Positions 45,151 through 57,800 of a stretch of 64,000 bases of DNA are shown here, piece after piece. The translations under genes were made by a program, and so were the position numbers. The notes beneath the pieces are model-generated. The model saw nothing but the letters and a program-made list of their open reading frames with translations, was not told where the DNA came from and did not search any database. The stretch comes from Luidia sarsii (Eukaryota; Echinodermata; Asteroidea; Paxillosida; Luidiidae), in contig OX465107.1 of assembly GCA_949987565.1 (NCBI GenBank), positions 17,571,030 to 17,635,029 of the forward strand, in the 5' to 3' direction. Positions within the stretch are counted from its first letter, which is position 1. Each line of letters begins with the position of its first letter.

Positions 45151-48100
45151 ATGAGTAAGTGGAGCTTACAACAGAAACTCCGAGAGGTGAGTAGCTTGTG
45201 ACATTACGGCAGAATTAAAAAAAAAAATCCCCTGTCCTTTATTATTGCCAGTGATACAGAAAAGCTGCTAACTCCTTACTGACGGGAATCATTTGAAATA
45301 TACAAATCTTGAAACAGTACTGAGTACAGGTCGGGACATTTCATCCAAGCTGGGCCTTTCTTAAAGGGAGATGACCCTCCAGGATCCAACTTTGGATGAT
45401 TTCCATTTCTAGTGGTTCAGATGTAAATTGTTCAATTTTTTTTAACTCATCAAATCAACTGCATTTCAATCATACCTACACTGTATGTAGAATGACAAGT
45501 GCCCAAACACTCTGCAGATTCCCTCTATTGGTTGAAACAATTGATCCTTTGAGAAAAGTCTTGCTCGAATAGAATGTTTGGATAATGAAGGCATTATATC
45601 CAAAGACATTCGATTAAACAAAATGTGCTTGAAAGAAACACTACGTTGATCAATAGTTTGCCTTTTCCTCACTCACCGTTTTGTTTTTGTTATTTTGGCC
45701 AGTCCATCCTGGATGCGGTCGGCCGCGGCGACATGTTTCAGGTGGAGACTCTCCTCAATAAAGGAGCCAATGTGAATGAGACTGAAGGAGGCTACCTGTC
45801 CAAGCGCACTTTGCTGATAGTTGCCATAGAGAAGAACCATGTGGAAGTGGCCGGCCTACTCGTGGACAGAGGAGCTGACCTCGGGGCCACAGTTACGGTG
45901 GGTCTAAGTCTAAGAAGTGTCCTGGAATGGAGGAGTACAAGAATCAATTTATCAATGAAATGTGTCATTCAGATATATTGCTTCCTTCTCTTCCTGCTCC
46001 TTCATGTCCGATCTTCCTCCTCTTACTCCTCCACCACCTCCTGCTCACTCCCCTACCTTCAGTCCTCATTTGCCTCCTCCACCTTCTCTTCTTCCTCCTC
46101 CTTTTCCTCATCCACCTCCTCCACCTTCTCCCCTTCCTCCTCCAGCATCTCCTTCACCTTCTCTTCATCTCCTTTTCCTCATCAAACTCCTCCACCTTCT
46201 CCGTTTCACCCTTTTCTCCACAACCACCTCCTCCACCTTCTCTCTCATGTCCTCCACCACCTCTCCACTTCTTTCTCCTTTTCCTCCTGAATCACGTCCC
46301 ACCATGGCCTCATACTGAATTTCCTTCTCCTCCCCCACCTTCCCCTCTTCCTCCACCACCTCCCAATCCACCTTTTCCACCTCGTCCATCTTGCCCTAAT
46401 CTCCTCAGAACATTACCTGCTTGTGATGCAGCTAATGTGTTGGTTGACTTGCTCAATAACAAGCCTTCTGATCTTTGAGGAAGCGGGAGACAAAGTTTCT
46501 GTAAAGTGTACACAGAACCCACTGTAGTCCCTCTGATTGGTACAGGCTTTGTGTTTATGATAGGAACCCTGCTGCCGATTTTACCAAACTCATCGTAACT
46601 TGCAGTCAATCGCAAGACAATAAAGTGATGCACAAAAAACCATATGGCCTATCACAACGTATGATGAGTTATCAGTCATAAGCTGAGATACGATGCATCG
46701 TAAGGCTTTGTGAAATCTACCCCTGGGCTCAATAATCAGTGATCTCAAATACTGAAAGCCTATGGTCAGTTTTCTTGAACATTTCCTTGCCAAAGAAGAT
46801 TTATTGAATGCGTTGTATTACATGTCTAGGTCAATAAGCGTGAGATGACACCTCTTGAAATGGCACGGGACAAGGGATTGGAGACTCTAGCTAAGATGAT
46901 AGAGAGAAAAATGGAAGCAAATGAGGTACTGAGCCACAGCTTCTTAATGGTGAAGTGTAAGGCAGGGGCATATGGTTGGAAACAGCTGTGCTCTCTTCCT
47001 TCCAGCAGTGCAGGTAGCTCAGCTCCTGCCTTATCATGTGCCTTTTGCAAACAATTGTGAGAATATAAGCTCCCATAATACAAAAGATAAGGATAGACTC
47101 TGATTTTACTTGTATTGACTATTTGGCCTTTTAATTGAAGCTTTACTATTCTCATTACCGCAACACAATTTTCTACCTTTTGGAAGGCAAGGATTTCAAA
47201 CGCATTTGCCTCGAGAGGTGAAAGTCTCACAAACAGTTTTGCTGCAAATGATAAGGAAAGAGTTTAGCTTTCTGCCTGATGAGGCACAGAGATCAGCCGT
47301 TGGATGCCGATAGTGGTATATGACACGAGAGATGTACTATTTGAGACTATCTTGTGGACATTTTTTAGATTTTCCGGTCTGATCCCACAGCATGTACTTA
47401 AAGGCACAATACAACATTTGGAAGATCGGAAAACATTGATGTCCACAGATTTCCTTCTAATATACACAGTTTGTAGATGGTCATGATAGAATTCTCATGT
47501 TGAAATCTTATTGTCTGAGATGCTGTACTTTCCAAGAAATCTTCACTCAAACATCGACAAATACTTTATTACTCGCGAGTAAGCAATTATTTCTTACACT
47601 ACAGAACAATGCATAAACTGTGACGGTTTTTTGGCATTTTTCAACTTTCTCAGATTACCTTTTGAGCTAAAACCTTTGCAGTATTGCTTTTTTGGAATAT
47701 TTAAATTAATGGTTTAACACACAAACTGTGGCTATCTTTTGACCTTTACCAATGTTGTATAGGGCCTTTAAGGAAGCACCTGGAAGCATCTCGACAATGT
47801 TTTTTTAGAACCCAACTTGCCAGCTTCAGACAAATTACCTACTATGAAATTAGAAGTTCTTATTTTATTCCTTCAGTTTATGGAGTTCTTATTTGCTTGT
47901 TTTTGTTCCCTTGTTACAGCGATTAATTATGGCAGTGAGGGCTGGCAACTCAGAATCAGTTCAAGAAGCATTGAATAATGGCGCAAATGTCAATGTCCAG
48001 CATACGGTATCAGAGCTTTCATTCTATTCTAATTTTGCTCCAATTTTGTTTTATCTTGCTTTGTTTCCTTTAATCTATTTCTAGTCTTGTTTCTGTCAAA

Positions 48101-50470
48101 GTACACACAGTTTTTCTATATTGAAATGCCTTTGAGAAAGGTCCTGCTAGGATCAAAATGTCAGGCCAACTAAATTTTGAGATTTGCATTTTGGTAATTT
48201 TAGTCAGTAATTAGCAGTTTGCAACATTTTTGTATGTTACTTGAAATGACTAGATCGGAATTAAACTTAGTCTCATTTCAAGAGGTGCAAACATTTTAGT
48301 GTATTTTCCCAGTCATCTTTATTTTTTATTCTGAATTATCCTGGTATACTTTTTTTCACTGAAAACTATTTTTTTTTGTCTTGGGTTTTCTTTTCCAGGA
48401 TGATGATTCTATAGAAGTCAATCTCCTGTTCTTTGCACTGAGCAAAGGGTTCACAGACATAGCAAGTATCGTCATACAAAGAGGAATAGACTTGCATTGC
48501 ACCATGGCTGTAAGTTTCAAAGGGAATTCGGCTTCACTTCAAAATGTTTGATGAACTGAGAGCTAGTGCAACTGCAAACCATCCCAACTATTGTTTGTTG
48601 GTGTATAAGAACATTTACCAGTGGGGGGATGAAAATCGGCGACCTTATAATAGCTAGTCTCATTATACAAAATCCCCTCGTGTAATTGAATATAGTTTTA
48701 ATTTAAGCCTTAAATATATAAATTATTGCCTAAAATGTTGTGAAAGAATACTTGCTAGTATTTCAAGGACTCTGAATTACAGTAATTATTATTTTATCAG
48801 AATGGTCTGCAGTGCTTCTGCACTGAATGTAACTTGTATAAAATGCCTGATAGGTAATTTTTCCCCCATTTCAATTATCTGTATTACGAAAGTTTTACTT
48901 ATTACCGGTAACCATCTGTTTTATGTTCAGTACCCAGACCAGCCGCAGGAAGAAACAGCACAAAGCTATGCAAGGCGCCTGCATCTTGACGATCTTGCCA
49001 TCCAGATTGAGAAAGAGATTATCAAGCAAGACATGATGCCGGTAACACTGTGGGCCCTTTGTTAAAAAATAATGCCATTTGTCATTTGTATCTGATGAAA
49101 CAAAAGTTCCTCACTGATAAATAACAGTTTTAATGCTTCTATTCCTCGACAAAGATAACTTTTTTGGAGGCCCCTACCTACGGCCAGGATAGCTTAAGTG
49201 GTAGAGTTATTGAAAACCAGAGGACTCAGTTCAAGTCCCATTCCACTCCATGTTTCTTTACTCTTTAATTGGAAAAACAACCCTGAATCCCAATCACATC
49301 GGAGATGCCTCAATCAATTTCTTGAGTAGTAAAAGTGCGTTTGAGCCCTTACCATTAGCATTCAGATATGCTGTTTACGGCAATACCCTCCAATTTCTCC
49401 TTTCTTAACAGAATGAGACTGCAAATGATGAAAACTCACAAGCCCGCCGACATACAACCAAGGTAAGAGCAGGCGTCAAGAAATCCCCCCAAGGTGTCCA
49501 AGGAGGACATTGAAGGCTCTCATGCAAAGCTTGATATTTGATTGTCACTGGACTGTACCTGTATTTTTCAGTGAGAGTCCCCAAGAGGAATTCCTCTTGT
49601 CCGATTATGGTTCACTGATTTTGGATTCATATACATGCACGAACGAACAAATGGTTGAATGGTTTGTTAATTAGGCCAAGTTAAAACAAAGAAAATTAAT
49701 CAAAGTTGTTGTTTTTGTTATCGTAATTTTTTGGAATTGTGGAATTTAGGTATAGGATTTGTGTACATGTATTGCCAACATCTAAAACTTTGCTGTCATT
49801 TCGCCTCATCCTTGCAGAATTCCACATCAGTGGCATCAGGAGAGCTTGAAGATATTGAAGATGCTGATCTTGAGGTTTGTCACTGTGCACATTATTTCTC
49901 AGAACATTCATTTCAAAACAAGAATCCAACTACAGTGTACAAAAACCTCCATTAAATAACACATACAATGTGAATTTTGTGGTATATTGTTCATGTGAGC
50001 TCTTTGTTATAGTCATGACCATCAATCTGCTTGCTGTTTTAGTTGCTTCTCGAGATGATTAAGACCATGCTAAGTTGGAAGACAGATTTTATGAAGCAAG
50101 AGTCGATTGGTGCAATAAACATGATTAAGCTTTATGACATTGTCCTTAGATCTGTCAGAATTCTCCTCTGAAGTAATTCCCAAAAAATTGTTGCAAACTA
50201 CTCACTGACTAAAATTACCTGCAGTACATGAATCTCAAAAGTTAGAGGGCCTGAGGTATCGATCCTAGCAGGACCTTTCTCAAAGGCAAAGAGAAAGGTC
50301 CTGCTACGATCAAAACGTCAGGCCCTCTTTTGAGAATGCTCCTATGAGGAAGTCGTGATGGCAGGTTTTGATTAAAAAAATGTCTGTTTGGCGTACAGGA
50401 GGATGCTCCAGTGGAGACGCAGTATGTTCAGCAGCGAGCAGTGAAAGGCAAAACGTGTGTCATCAGTTGA
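45151..50470 (+). CDS. ankyrin-repeat protein with C-terminal CaaX motif (gene B)
   Basis: Nine exons, all phase 0 with GT-AG borders: 45151-45186, 45703-45897, 46830-46925, 47920-48006, 48399-48509, 48931-49041, 49412-49462, 49818-49874 and 50399-50470. The product is 271 aa. It starts MSKWSLQQKLRE. Residues 13-109 hold ankyrin repeats (AVGRGDMFQVETLLNKGANV; LLIVAIEKNHVEVAGLLVDR; closing TPLEMARDKGLETLAKMIER). Residues 110-205 repeat the cassette (AVRAGNSESVQEALNNGANV; ALSKGFTDIASIVIQRGIDL; closing ETAQSYARRLHLDDLAIQIE). A polar linker and an acidic stretch (ELEDIEDADLEEDAP) follow. The last four residues are CVIS, preceded by KGKT, which fits a farnesylation signal and membrane attachment (inference). 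Binding partner unknown. Exon 8 has a weaker donor (gtttgt). Gene A upstream is a one-cassette paralogue. Confidence 0.8.
46005..46400. repeat. pyrimidine-rich CTCCTC/CACCTTC tract in intron 2 of gene B
   Basis: About 400 bp of nearly pure C and T with ctccacctcctccaccttct words. It makes long serine/leucine/proline-rich open frames in all three plus registers and acidic/basic ones on the minus strand; these are artefacts of composition. Confidence 0.85.
47399..47773. mobile_element. TTAA-type MITE, diverged, in intron 3 of gene B
   Basis: The ends ttaaaggcacaatacaacat and accaatgttgtatagggcct match the inverted ends of the copies at 34303 and 38658. The interior is diverged but collinear (gatcggaaaacattgatg). 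Confidence 0.6.
48124..48240. repeat. fold-back element FB2, single arm
   Basis: Carries the right arm only (gagaaaggtcctgctaggat) plus the tail ttgagatttgcattttgg that follows FB1. It lies in intron 4 of gene B. Confidence 0.65.
49186..49285 (+). repeat. tRNA-derived SINE in intron 6 of gene B
   Basis: Shows aggatagcttaagtggtaga, then gaaaaccagaggactc, then the B-box ggttcaagtccc as agttcaagtcccattcc. Confidence 0.5.
50187..50335. repeat. fold-back element FB3 in intron 8 of gene B
   Basis: The left arm gatcctagcaggacctttct and the right arm gagaaaggtcctgctacgat are separated by about 8 bases. Outer arms gagggcctga and tcaggccctc extend the stem. It lies only about 65 bp before the last exon of gene B. 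Confidence 0.75.
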
Positions 50471-52339
50471 CGACGACAACTCTTTCGGCAGATTATTGTG
50501 ACTGCCAGTTTGCAATTTCCAAACAGGGTGTTGACCAGACAGAGGAGGCTAAATCACAGGCTGAAGTACATCAATGCACAGTGGGTTTTTTTGCAGAGTG
50601 CTGTTTTTGTATGAATGGTATTGTGTAACAAAGTGTTTTGGTTCAATGAATTTAAAATAACACAAGGATGTGTGCACCAACAGTGCCCCATGCACTAAGG
50701 CCAAGTAAAAAAAACCTATTTTCTGATCACTATTTTCTCTTACGAGTTTCTCATCCATGCCCGTATTTTTTATTTTATTTATTTTTTTAATAAGATGATA
50801 AAAAGACAAAATTTCAATTGATTTTCGCAGTTTCCAGCCGTTGAAACTCATATCGTACCGTGCGTAAAAGCGACTGGAAATTAGACTACCTGTCTTTAGG
50901 GGAAATTTTTCAGGCAAAAAATGCCTGCATCCTCCTTTTATTCTAAAAGTTTAGATGAGAAACAAATATTTTTTTTTTACTTGACCTAATTGTCCCAGTC
51001 TGACAAAACTCACCCCACAGCCAAATGTCATTCACGTTTTGGTGTGTTTTTATACACAGGTCATTCATTCATCACCTTAGTGATTCCTCCATGAACTTTG
51101 ACTTGATTGGTTTAATCATAAAAAGCCATGGCACAAAAGGCACACCGTATGCCGTAAGTGCCATAAACCCCCCATACAACCATAAAAAGCCAGAAATTTC
51201 AAATGCTGTTATGAGCACCCAAAAAACTTCCACTTAAAATTATTATGTGACAAATACATATTTTTCAACAAATTTACAAAAAAGGGAAATTTTACTTGAT
51301 TTATATATCATATTATATAAATATTCAAAATTCCATCCTATATGCTTGAATTATTTGAATTGTTTTTGTATGTAAGTTTTAATTGATATCTTGGTTTTGG
51401 AAATTACTTCAATTGTCTTTACAGTATCGGGTTGTGTGACCCTTTATGGTGTGACCATCCATGTATTCAACTTAAAGGTGAATTAAAAAGGTTTTTATTA
51501 AATAATTTGGCATTTCGGTATTTATGTATCATGTGTTGGTCATCTAGTAAACTAACCCCCAAAACAGAATGGATTCATGGGCCGAAAATTACAGCAGGAG
51601 AAAAAAGCGGCATTTTCTTTCATCCCCAAATCAGGCCCATTTCTGAAAAGCACGAGCTCGACACTTCACTTGTGTTTAGTTTACTTCGACGTCCGTGTCC
51701 AAAATTAATTTCATTTACATCCGAGGAAAAAAGAAATAATTCATGAATAATTCATGCAGATCATGAACGCGCTTACCTACGGGGAAACAAATCGCTGGCA
51801 GGTCGCCCTACTCCGATTGATACGAGGATCAAAATCCAAAATGAAGTTAAGAAGGGAGTAAAAGGCCTAGTACTAGTAGTACTTGGTAGTAGTAGTAGTA
51901 GTACTACTACTAATACATACTAGTAGTATAGTAGTAATACTAGTAATAGTACTAATTAATAGTAATACTACTAGTAGTAGTGAGTAGTACTACTAATAAT
52001 AATTACTTTTACTAGTTAGTAATTAGCCACCACTGCTACCCAAATCTCGTGTTTGTGTATTCGGCCCGCATGGAAATAATTAATATTACTCATTAAATTG
52101 CCCATACCTGTGTTTGTACTCGGTCCTAGTCGACACTTCCGACTGAATTTCCAGGAAAAGGACAGTAATTCCACGGCTTATGCCTTATGGTGTTAACTGT
52201 TATGGTTCCAAGTGTGGTTTCTTAAACTTCCAATCCGTGAGACAGACGTACGTATGATTATCATTATGAAGGTTAATATCAACATGTACTTGTATCGTCT
52301 ATGCCCATGTGCAATGGATGAATTGCGCATGTGCAATGT
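50471..52339. other. sequence downstream of gene B
   Basis: Presumed 3' UTR and intergenic DNA. A 122-codon minus frame at 50549-50917 and a 104-codon plus frame at 51432-51746 show no domain. An AGT/ACT tract with ATT triplets lies at 51866-52015. Confidence 0.4.
51866..52015. repeat. AGT/ACT triplet tract, interrupted
   Basis: Blocks of agtagtagt and actactact with aat/att interruptions. Self-complementary like 44297-44640. Confidence 0.8.
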
Positions 52340-52566
52340 AGACCATACAAAGGCACCGGCTTTGTCTTTCTTTCTTTTGTCCGTTTTAAAGTACAAGGCT
52401 GAAAAGGAGGCTTTTGGCTTCGTTTCAGAATGTAATACTGCGTTTTGAAAAAGAATCCAAAGCTATAACTTCAACAAAGAACTCCAACCTGTGTTTTCAG
52501 CTTTTGGATAACAGAGACGAAGCCGGAGCCGAAGCCTAAGCCGGGCTTTAAAAAAAGGGCCTATGG
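52340..52566. repeat. GGGCCC-type inverted-repeat element
   Basis: Starts with a degraded end (caccggctttgtctttc) and finishes gacgaagccggagccgaagc then a stretch leading to agggcct. The interior (gaactccaacctgtgttttc) is in the opposite orientation to the copy at 53484. Confidence 0.6.
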
Positions 52567-52786
52567 TATCTTTGACTGTCGTTACATTCCTTGCATAATT
52601 ACTGTTTTATACAAGATTATACAAAAATTGTGTTCCTCATAAAGTCAAATTATCTATAGAAAAATGTTCCCTTCGAAACACTGAATAACTAAATAAAAGA
52701 GATAGCAAACTAAGTTACATTTTATTTTTGATAAAGAAGTTTTTTGGTTCAAAACAAAATTAATACGATGGTTTGTATAAACTGAC

Positions 52787-52881
52787 CTCCCCTTCTGCAT
52801 AATGGTACGTTCCACTGGCTTGGGGACGTCTCTCAGTCTCACGCGATGCACACAGTGCCTCCCCAAAAAATGACCGAACAT
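52787..52881 (-). CDS. candidate isolated first exon, minus strand
   Basis: On the minus strand an ATG opens MFGHFLGRHCVHRVRLRDVP then KPVERTIMQKG, followed by a gtcagt donor. The composition looks like protein rather than noise, but I cannot find a matching downstream exon and do not recognise the sequence. It could be chance. Confidence 0.2.
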
Positions 52882-53483
52882 TTCTCTTTCTTGGGAGACA
52901 TTAAGGAACTCGACAAATCAACAATGAAGTATAAACTAGAAAGATGAGACAATCGACAAAAAGTTATGCTTCTCTTGACGTTTCGGTTACAATATCATAA
53001 ATGCATAATGAACGTTTCAGAAATAGGCGAAAAAGGGTTTCGCGACAGCCCATCTTTATGGCATTTTTATTACCATAAATGGTTGCGTAAATGGTAAACC
53101 TGTGTAAAGTTTCCATGTTGTTGTTTTTTCAACATGGTCATATCAGCCATTGTATAAATCTTGAAACTGGGAAAGTGAATTTGCTTTGTGATAGCTCTTT
53201 ACTCTTTAAGAATAAAGACCTGAACCGCTAATGCCCGAACGTAGGCTAATTATTGGCTCATTTGGCTGCTGTAGTTGAATGTTAGGTGTTCCCTCAACCT
53301 GTTTAATTGTGGTTGAATTACCCAATGAATGAAGGAAAACTTTAATTACTCAACTCTTAAAATGACGCGAGGCAAAGTTATTATAAAAACTTAGTGGGTC
53401 TGATATTTTGATCCGGTGTCATAGCAAAAAGTTTCCATTGCCAAATGATAGTGTCCAAACACAGACTAGGCCTACGACGGTGC

Positions 53484-53705
53484 TTTTTCCAAAACCCGGC
53501 TTAGGCTTCGACTCGGGCTTCGTCTCTGTTTTCCAAAAGCTGAAAACACAGATTTGAATTCTTTCTTTAAATTTTTTTTTTTTAATGCAGTATTACGTTC
53601 AAAAACGAAGCCAAAGCCATTTCCATGCCTTGTACTCTGAGATGGATGAAAGAAGACTGGAAGCCGGAGCCTGAGCCTAAGCCGGGTTTTGGGAATTGGG
53701 CCCTA
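53484..53705. mobile_element. GGGCCC-type inverted-repeat element, best-preserved copy
   Basis: Begins ttttccaaaacccggcttag and ends ctaagccgggttttgggaat, followed by tgggccc. The ends are inverted copies over about 40 bp. The interior includes aaaagctgaaaacacag and caaaaacgaagccaaagcc. No coding capacity. MITE-like. Confidence 0.7.
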
Positions 53706-54104
53706 GGGATACGCTTAGTACATGCACTGCCCTCTTAATCTTACGTATAAGACACTCAAGCTGGCATAATTATGTGACGTCAACGACGCATAGGGGGGGG
53801 GGGCACGTTTTTCCAACGACAACTGAAGGAATGGTTCTTCAAGGGTCAAGCACGATGTTTGAAATAGCATGCAATTCAATTAGGGTTTGCCCTGCTTGAC
53901 GTCGTAAGCATGCACTGAGTTTTCAGTACTTTGCCCGATTGTACCCGATCGAGTGTTTTTCCTACTTGACGTCTAAGCACTTGGTGCTCATCAGTGTTTT
54001 GCCTGATTGCCTGCTGAAAAAAATAGCATGCATTAAAAGATTGAATAGAATGCCAAACTATTTTAAGGTCTTATAATAGTAGCAGGACACTTTTATAAAC
54101 GCAG

Positions 54105-54165
54105 TATTTTTATGAATTTCCTGCCAAGATCAAATCGTCAAGCCCTTGAACTTTTCAGATTTGCT
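54105..54165. repeat. degraded fold-back arm
   Basis: cctgccaagatcaaatcgtc then aagcccttgaacttttcagattt follows the right-arm order of the fold-back family with several substitutions. Confidence 0.4.
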
Positions 54166-54363
54166 GTTAGGTCATTCCAATCTGGAGGTAGCATTCATTT
54201 TTATTATTATCAGATAATCTCGAAATAAAGAAATGCCAAGTTCTGGAAGAATCACCCGGTTTGTACTGAATTTTTTTCTTCGGATAACATCACCTGAGAT
54301 ATGTTTTTTTCTCTCACAGATGAAATGCAACAATCTGTCTTGTAACTATTGAATGAGTTGAAT

Positions 54364-54850
54364 ATGAAGTTAGATGTAGATAATGTCATGCTATGCGAGC
54401 TGCGAGGAGAGACAGCTTCCGATCCTGTGGTATGCGTCCAGTCAGAGCAATGCATGGGCTGGGCCTGTTACAATCTTTGAAATTATTTTGTCTACAAATT
54501 CTTGTTTTCACGATGTCTGTTTGCAGAAACAGCAGAACGAGTTTGCCAATTGTGCTTGTGCCCTTGCATTGGTTTTTGGCCTGAGGGGATGTCTCTTCCA
54601 AATCTTTTCCGAGCAGAATTTGTGTTGATTTTCTTTGGGTGTCAGTAATTCAGTAAAAAAAGCTACCGATATTACTGGCAGTGGTTAAAAAAAACCGGAA
54701 GTCATGTAGTTCATTTTCTTGACGCTTGTTCCTCTTCTTTGTCACATCTACAGAATAACTGAACTTGTTGAAAGCCTGTTGCCGTGGAGAAGAACTAAAA
54801 CGGAATCTGAATTATCCAGAACCATAAAAAGTGAAGGAAAAATATCACAG
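54364..54850 (+). CDS. candidate exons of an unrecognised gene
   Basis: Three pieces could join in frame. 54364-54429 reads MKLDVDNVMLCELRGETASD with a gtatgc donor. A piece from 54537, after ttgcag, reads KQQNEFANCACALALVFGLR and can leave at a weak gtgttg site near 54623. 54754-54850, after ctacag, reads ITELVESLLPWRRTKTESEL. The acceptors are good and the donors weak. No domain is recognised and no clear ending is seen. A minimal 22-bp exon candidate at 56797-56818 has excellent borders but the wrong phase to follow. Confidence 0.25.
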
Positions 54851-57800
54851 GTCTCAACTGCTTTTCTGTTTATTTCATTCAATTTACATATTTATTCACT
54901 TTCATCCCTTGGACATTTCCATACACATTTTGTTATGTATCTTATTATTACACATATTTCATTTTCTTTACAAGGTCTGCAACAAAGTTAAATAGATTTT
55001 GAGTATATTCTGTGTCTCCTATTGCAATACAACCCATCTTTGTCACGACTGCTTGTCCATCTACAATTTTTTCCGTGGTCTGTTCTACCACAAAATGATA
55101 TTATCCAGCTTAGAACAAGACAGAAAACCTGATTTTGTGGAAATGTAACCAATGAACACATATGGATTAATTGCATACCATATTGATTAATCCGTTCAAT
55201 TAACATCTCTCATTAATGAAAGCACTTTAAAAGGCTGGAATGATCACGTGATCGGCAACAAAACTTGAAAGAGTGAATCCAGTCATGTAAGACTGCAAAA
55301 TCTACCGTCAAAATTGTTTACATAATATGTCTCTAGCAAGGGTCAAATAATTAGTTCATATAATCATGCATATTCATCATCTTAAGCTGAATACTATGAA
55401 TAATACGAATAATCAAAACTAGTGTATATACACTCACAAATCTGCTTGCAAATTACAAAGTTTCCACAAGAAGACATGCTTTCATCCTTGAACATTTCGG
55501 AAAATTCGAACTTTTGGCATTATGACTTAATGAAAATTATCCCAATTTACCACAAGATGTTATCTGAAAAAAATGTTTTGTTGTGATTTATCAATTCATC
55601 AGATTACTTTTAGAAGTAGTTAATTTTCATGTCGGCGCAAATATTTTTTATTGCTTAGAGACCAGTCATATGACTCGGCAACTGAACACAGAAGAAAATG
55701 ATAAATCTTCAATATAATATTTTTGTTATTTCATAAAATATTATATTTCATAAAATAACAGAAAAACCATCAGCTATTTCAAAAGTATTTGAAAAAAATG
55801 TGTTTGAGAGAAAATATGCTATTTTACTAATTCCAAAACTAAATACAAATACCATATTGATCAAACAAATGTTTGATTCAAGTTTATGTTCCTTGGTTTC
55901 AGAGTTTAAAAACAAAAGTAAAGGTTTGGCTTATGAGTTTGAAAAAATATCAACAAAATTCATGTCAATGAGAAAATGGATAAGTTTATCTCTCCAACTG
56001 TCCATCTACTCCATAGTTCTATCCACATTCCTCATGGATAGATGCAATAAAGACCTTTTGAAATCACCACTATGTATCAAGAATACAACAAATATCTTAA
56101 GAGTTTCTTCTCTAGTACATTCCATTGGTTTCCACCCCCTCCCCTGCTCGCTCTTTGAACCTGCAGTGAAAGCCCTTTTGCTGAAGTAAATAGATGCAAC
56201 ACATACTGAGGTCATGCATATTATTTATATACAGGTAATGTGTATACATGTATATCTAGCTCGGTGTGGCTATAGGCCTATATGTTAATATGTGATTGAA
56301 CTATATAATCAGACAACAGGAAACTATTTTAGGTATGCTCATCATTGGTGGTGGCTATGTGCAGCTATATATTGGCAGGGAATACGAGCTTATGGCTGTA
56401 TTTGTATATAAGGGGAACTTGGATTTCTACTGACATAAACCAGAGCTTTCAAGACATTTTGTTGGCCTTTCCAGCTGTGTTTAGCCTTCCTTTCTACTTC
56501 AACTGGCAACTTAGATGATAAGATCCCGTGACAGGACTTGTACACTGTAGCCGCTCACATATCCTAATATTGACAAAGCCTTACCACATGTTGACTGAGC
56601 TAGACGCATTATGCATTTGAAATTGCAAAATCTTAAGACATTAATTGTGAAACCTGTTCTTTCATGGCCTGGCAATATTGTGGGAAGAACATATCAATCA
56701 CTGTGGTAGACAACATTATAAGCATATACCTGCGTAATTCAACCAAGACAATGGTACTATCCCTGTCTCATGTTTCATGCTGCATTTTTCTCATAGGAGA
56801 TTTGACAGAGTCCAGCAGGTAAGCTTTCCATTGCTTGGACAAATTCCTAGGTATCCTTCACTGAGACTTTTAATTGGCCGATTCGCATTGTTCATCAGTG
56901 CCAATAGCAGTGTCACATTTGCCATTCCTGGTTATTTCTACTGGATCAGTGCAAAGGTCATCATGGCCGGCCACTTAACCAAGTTTAACCATTGCTCCAG
57001 TAACATTATCAAGTGTCCAAAGTCAAAATGCAGGCACCGATCAAACTGTCACCATCTCAATCCCCATCACCTCAGCAAACTATTTCCTCCTGAAAAAGTC
57101 CAGTGCAGACAGGGCTACAGCATAACTGCAGTGGCCACATATACATGTGAAAGTCTAAACCTGAAAAATCACCACTCAACACCAAGCACAGGGAACAGAG
57201 ACCTAATACAAGAAAGCTTAATTTTAGCTAACTTAGAATAGATTTCATAATCTAGACTAAACATGACACAGACAAAGTGTCCAATGCCAGTGAATACAGC
57301 AATAGATACAAAGATATATTAAAGATGTTACAAAATAGAAAAATCAAAGTCAAACTTTAAAAAAGGTTCTGACAAGAAATAGTTTTCAGATATACACATG
57401 ACTGCATAATTCATGAAATGGAGGGAATGGTCATGCAAGAAAGAAAAGACACCCCTCAAAGATTACAAGTTTAAAAATTATTTCTTTTCCATTTGAAGCT
57501 GCATTTTTATGAGCTTATATTTTATATAATTTATGCCAATGTACATTTGAAAATTGAAATGGTATTTTCTTTTAAAGAACTATTTTTCATACTTTTCTCT
57601 TGCACCTCTGCATCACAAAAGGTGATTAGGGAGTTTTACACTAATAAGGTCAAGCTGTAGGGTCATAATCAAGTCAAGGCCATAGGTCATAGGTCATGTC
57701 CTAGCTTGCTAGATGGGGATATAATGACTTTTGTTCAAGACAACAGTATTCTACACAGAAAGGGGAGGGAGTATTACAAATTAATAACCCATGCACGATC

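Noticed and set aside
45625..46478. Long serine/leucine/proline-rich frames (up to 221 codons) over intron 2 of gene B
   Set aside because: Only the part at 45703-45897 is a true exon; the rest is the CT-rich tract, open in all three registers.
34239..50470. A single long ankyrin gene covering both A and B
   Set aside because: The last exon of A ends in an in-frame TGA with a proper closing half repeat, and B has its own initiator exon with a good donor.
55800..57241. 129- and 154-codon plus-strand frames
   Set aside because: Low-complexity, AT-driven composition and no recognisable motif. The second includes the micro-exon candidate but reads through its donor.
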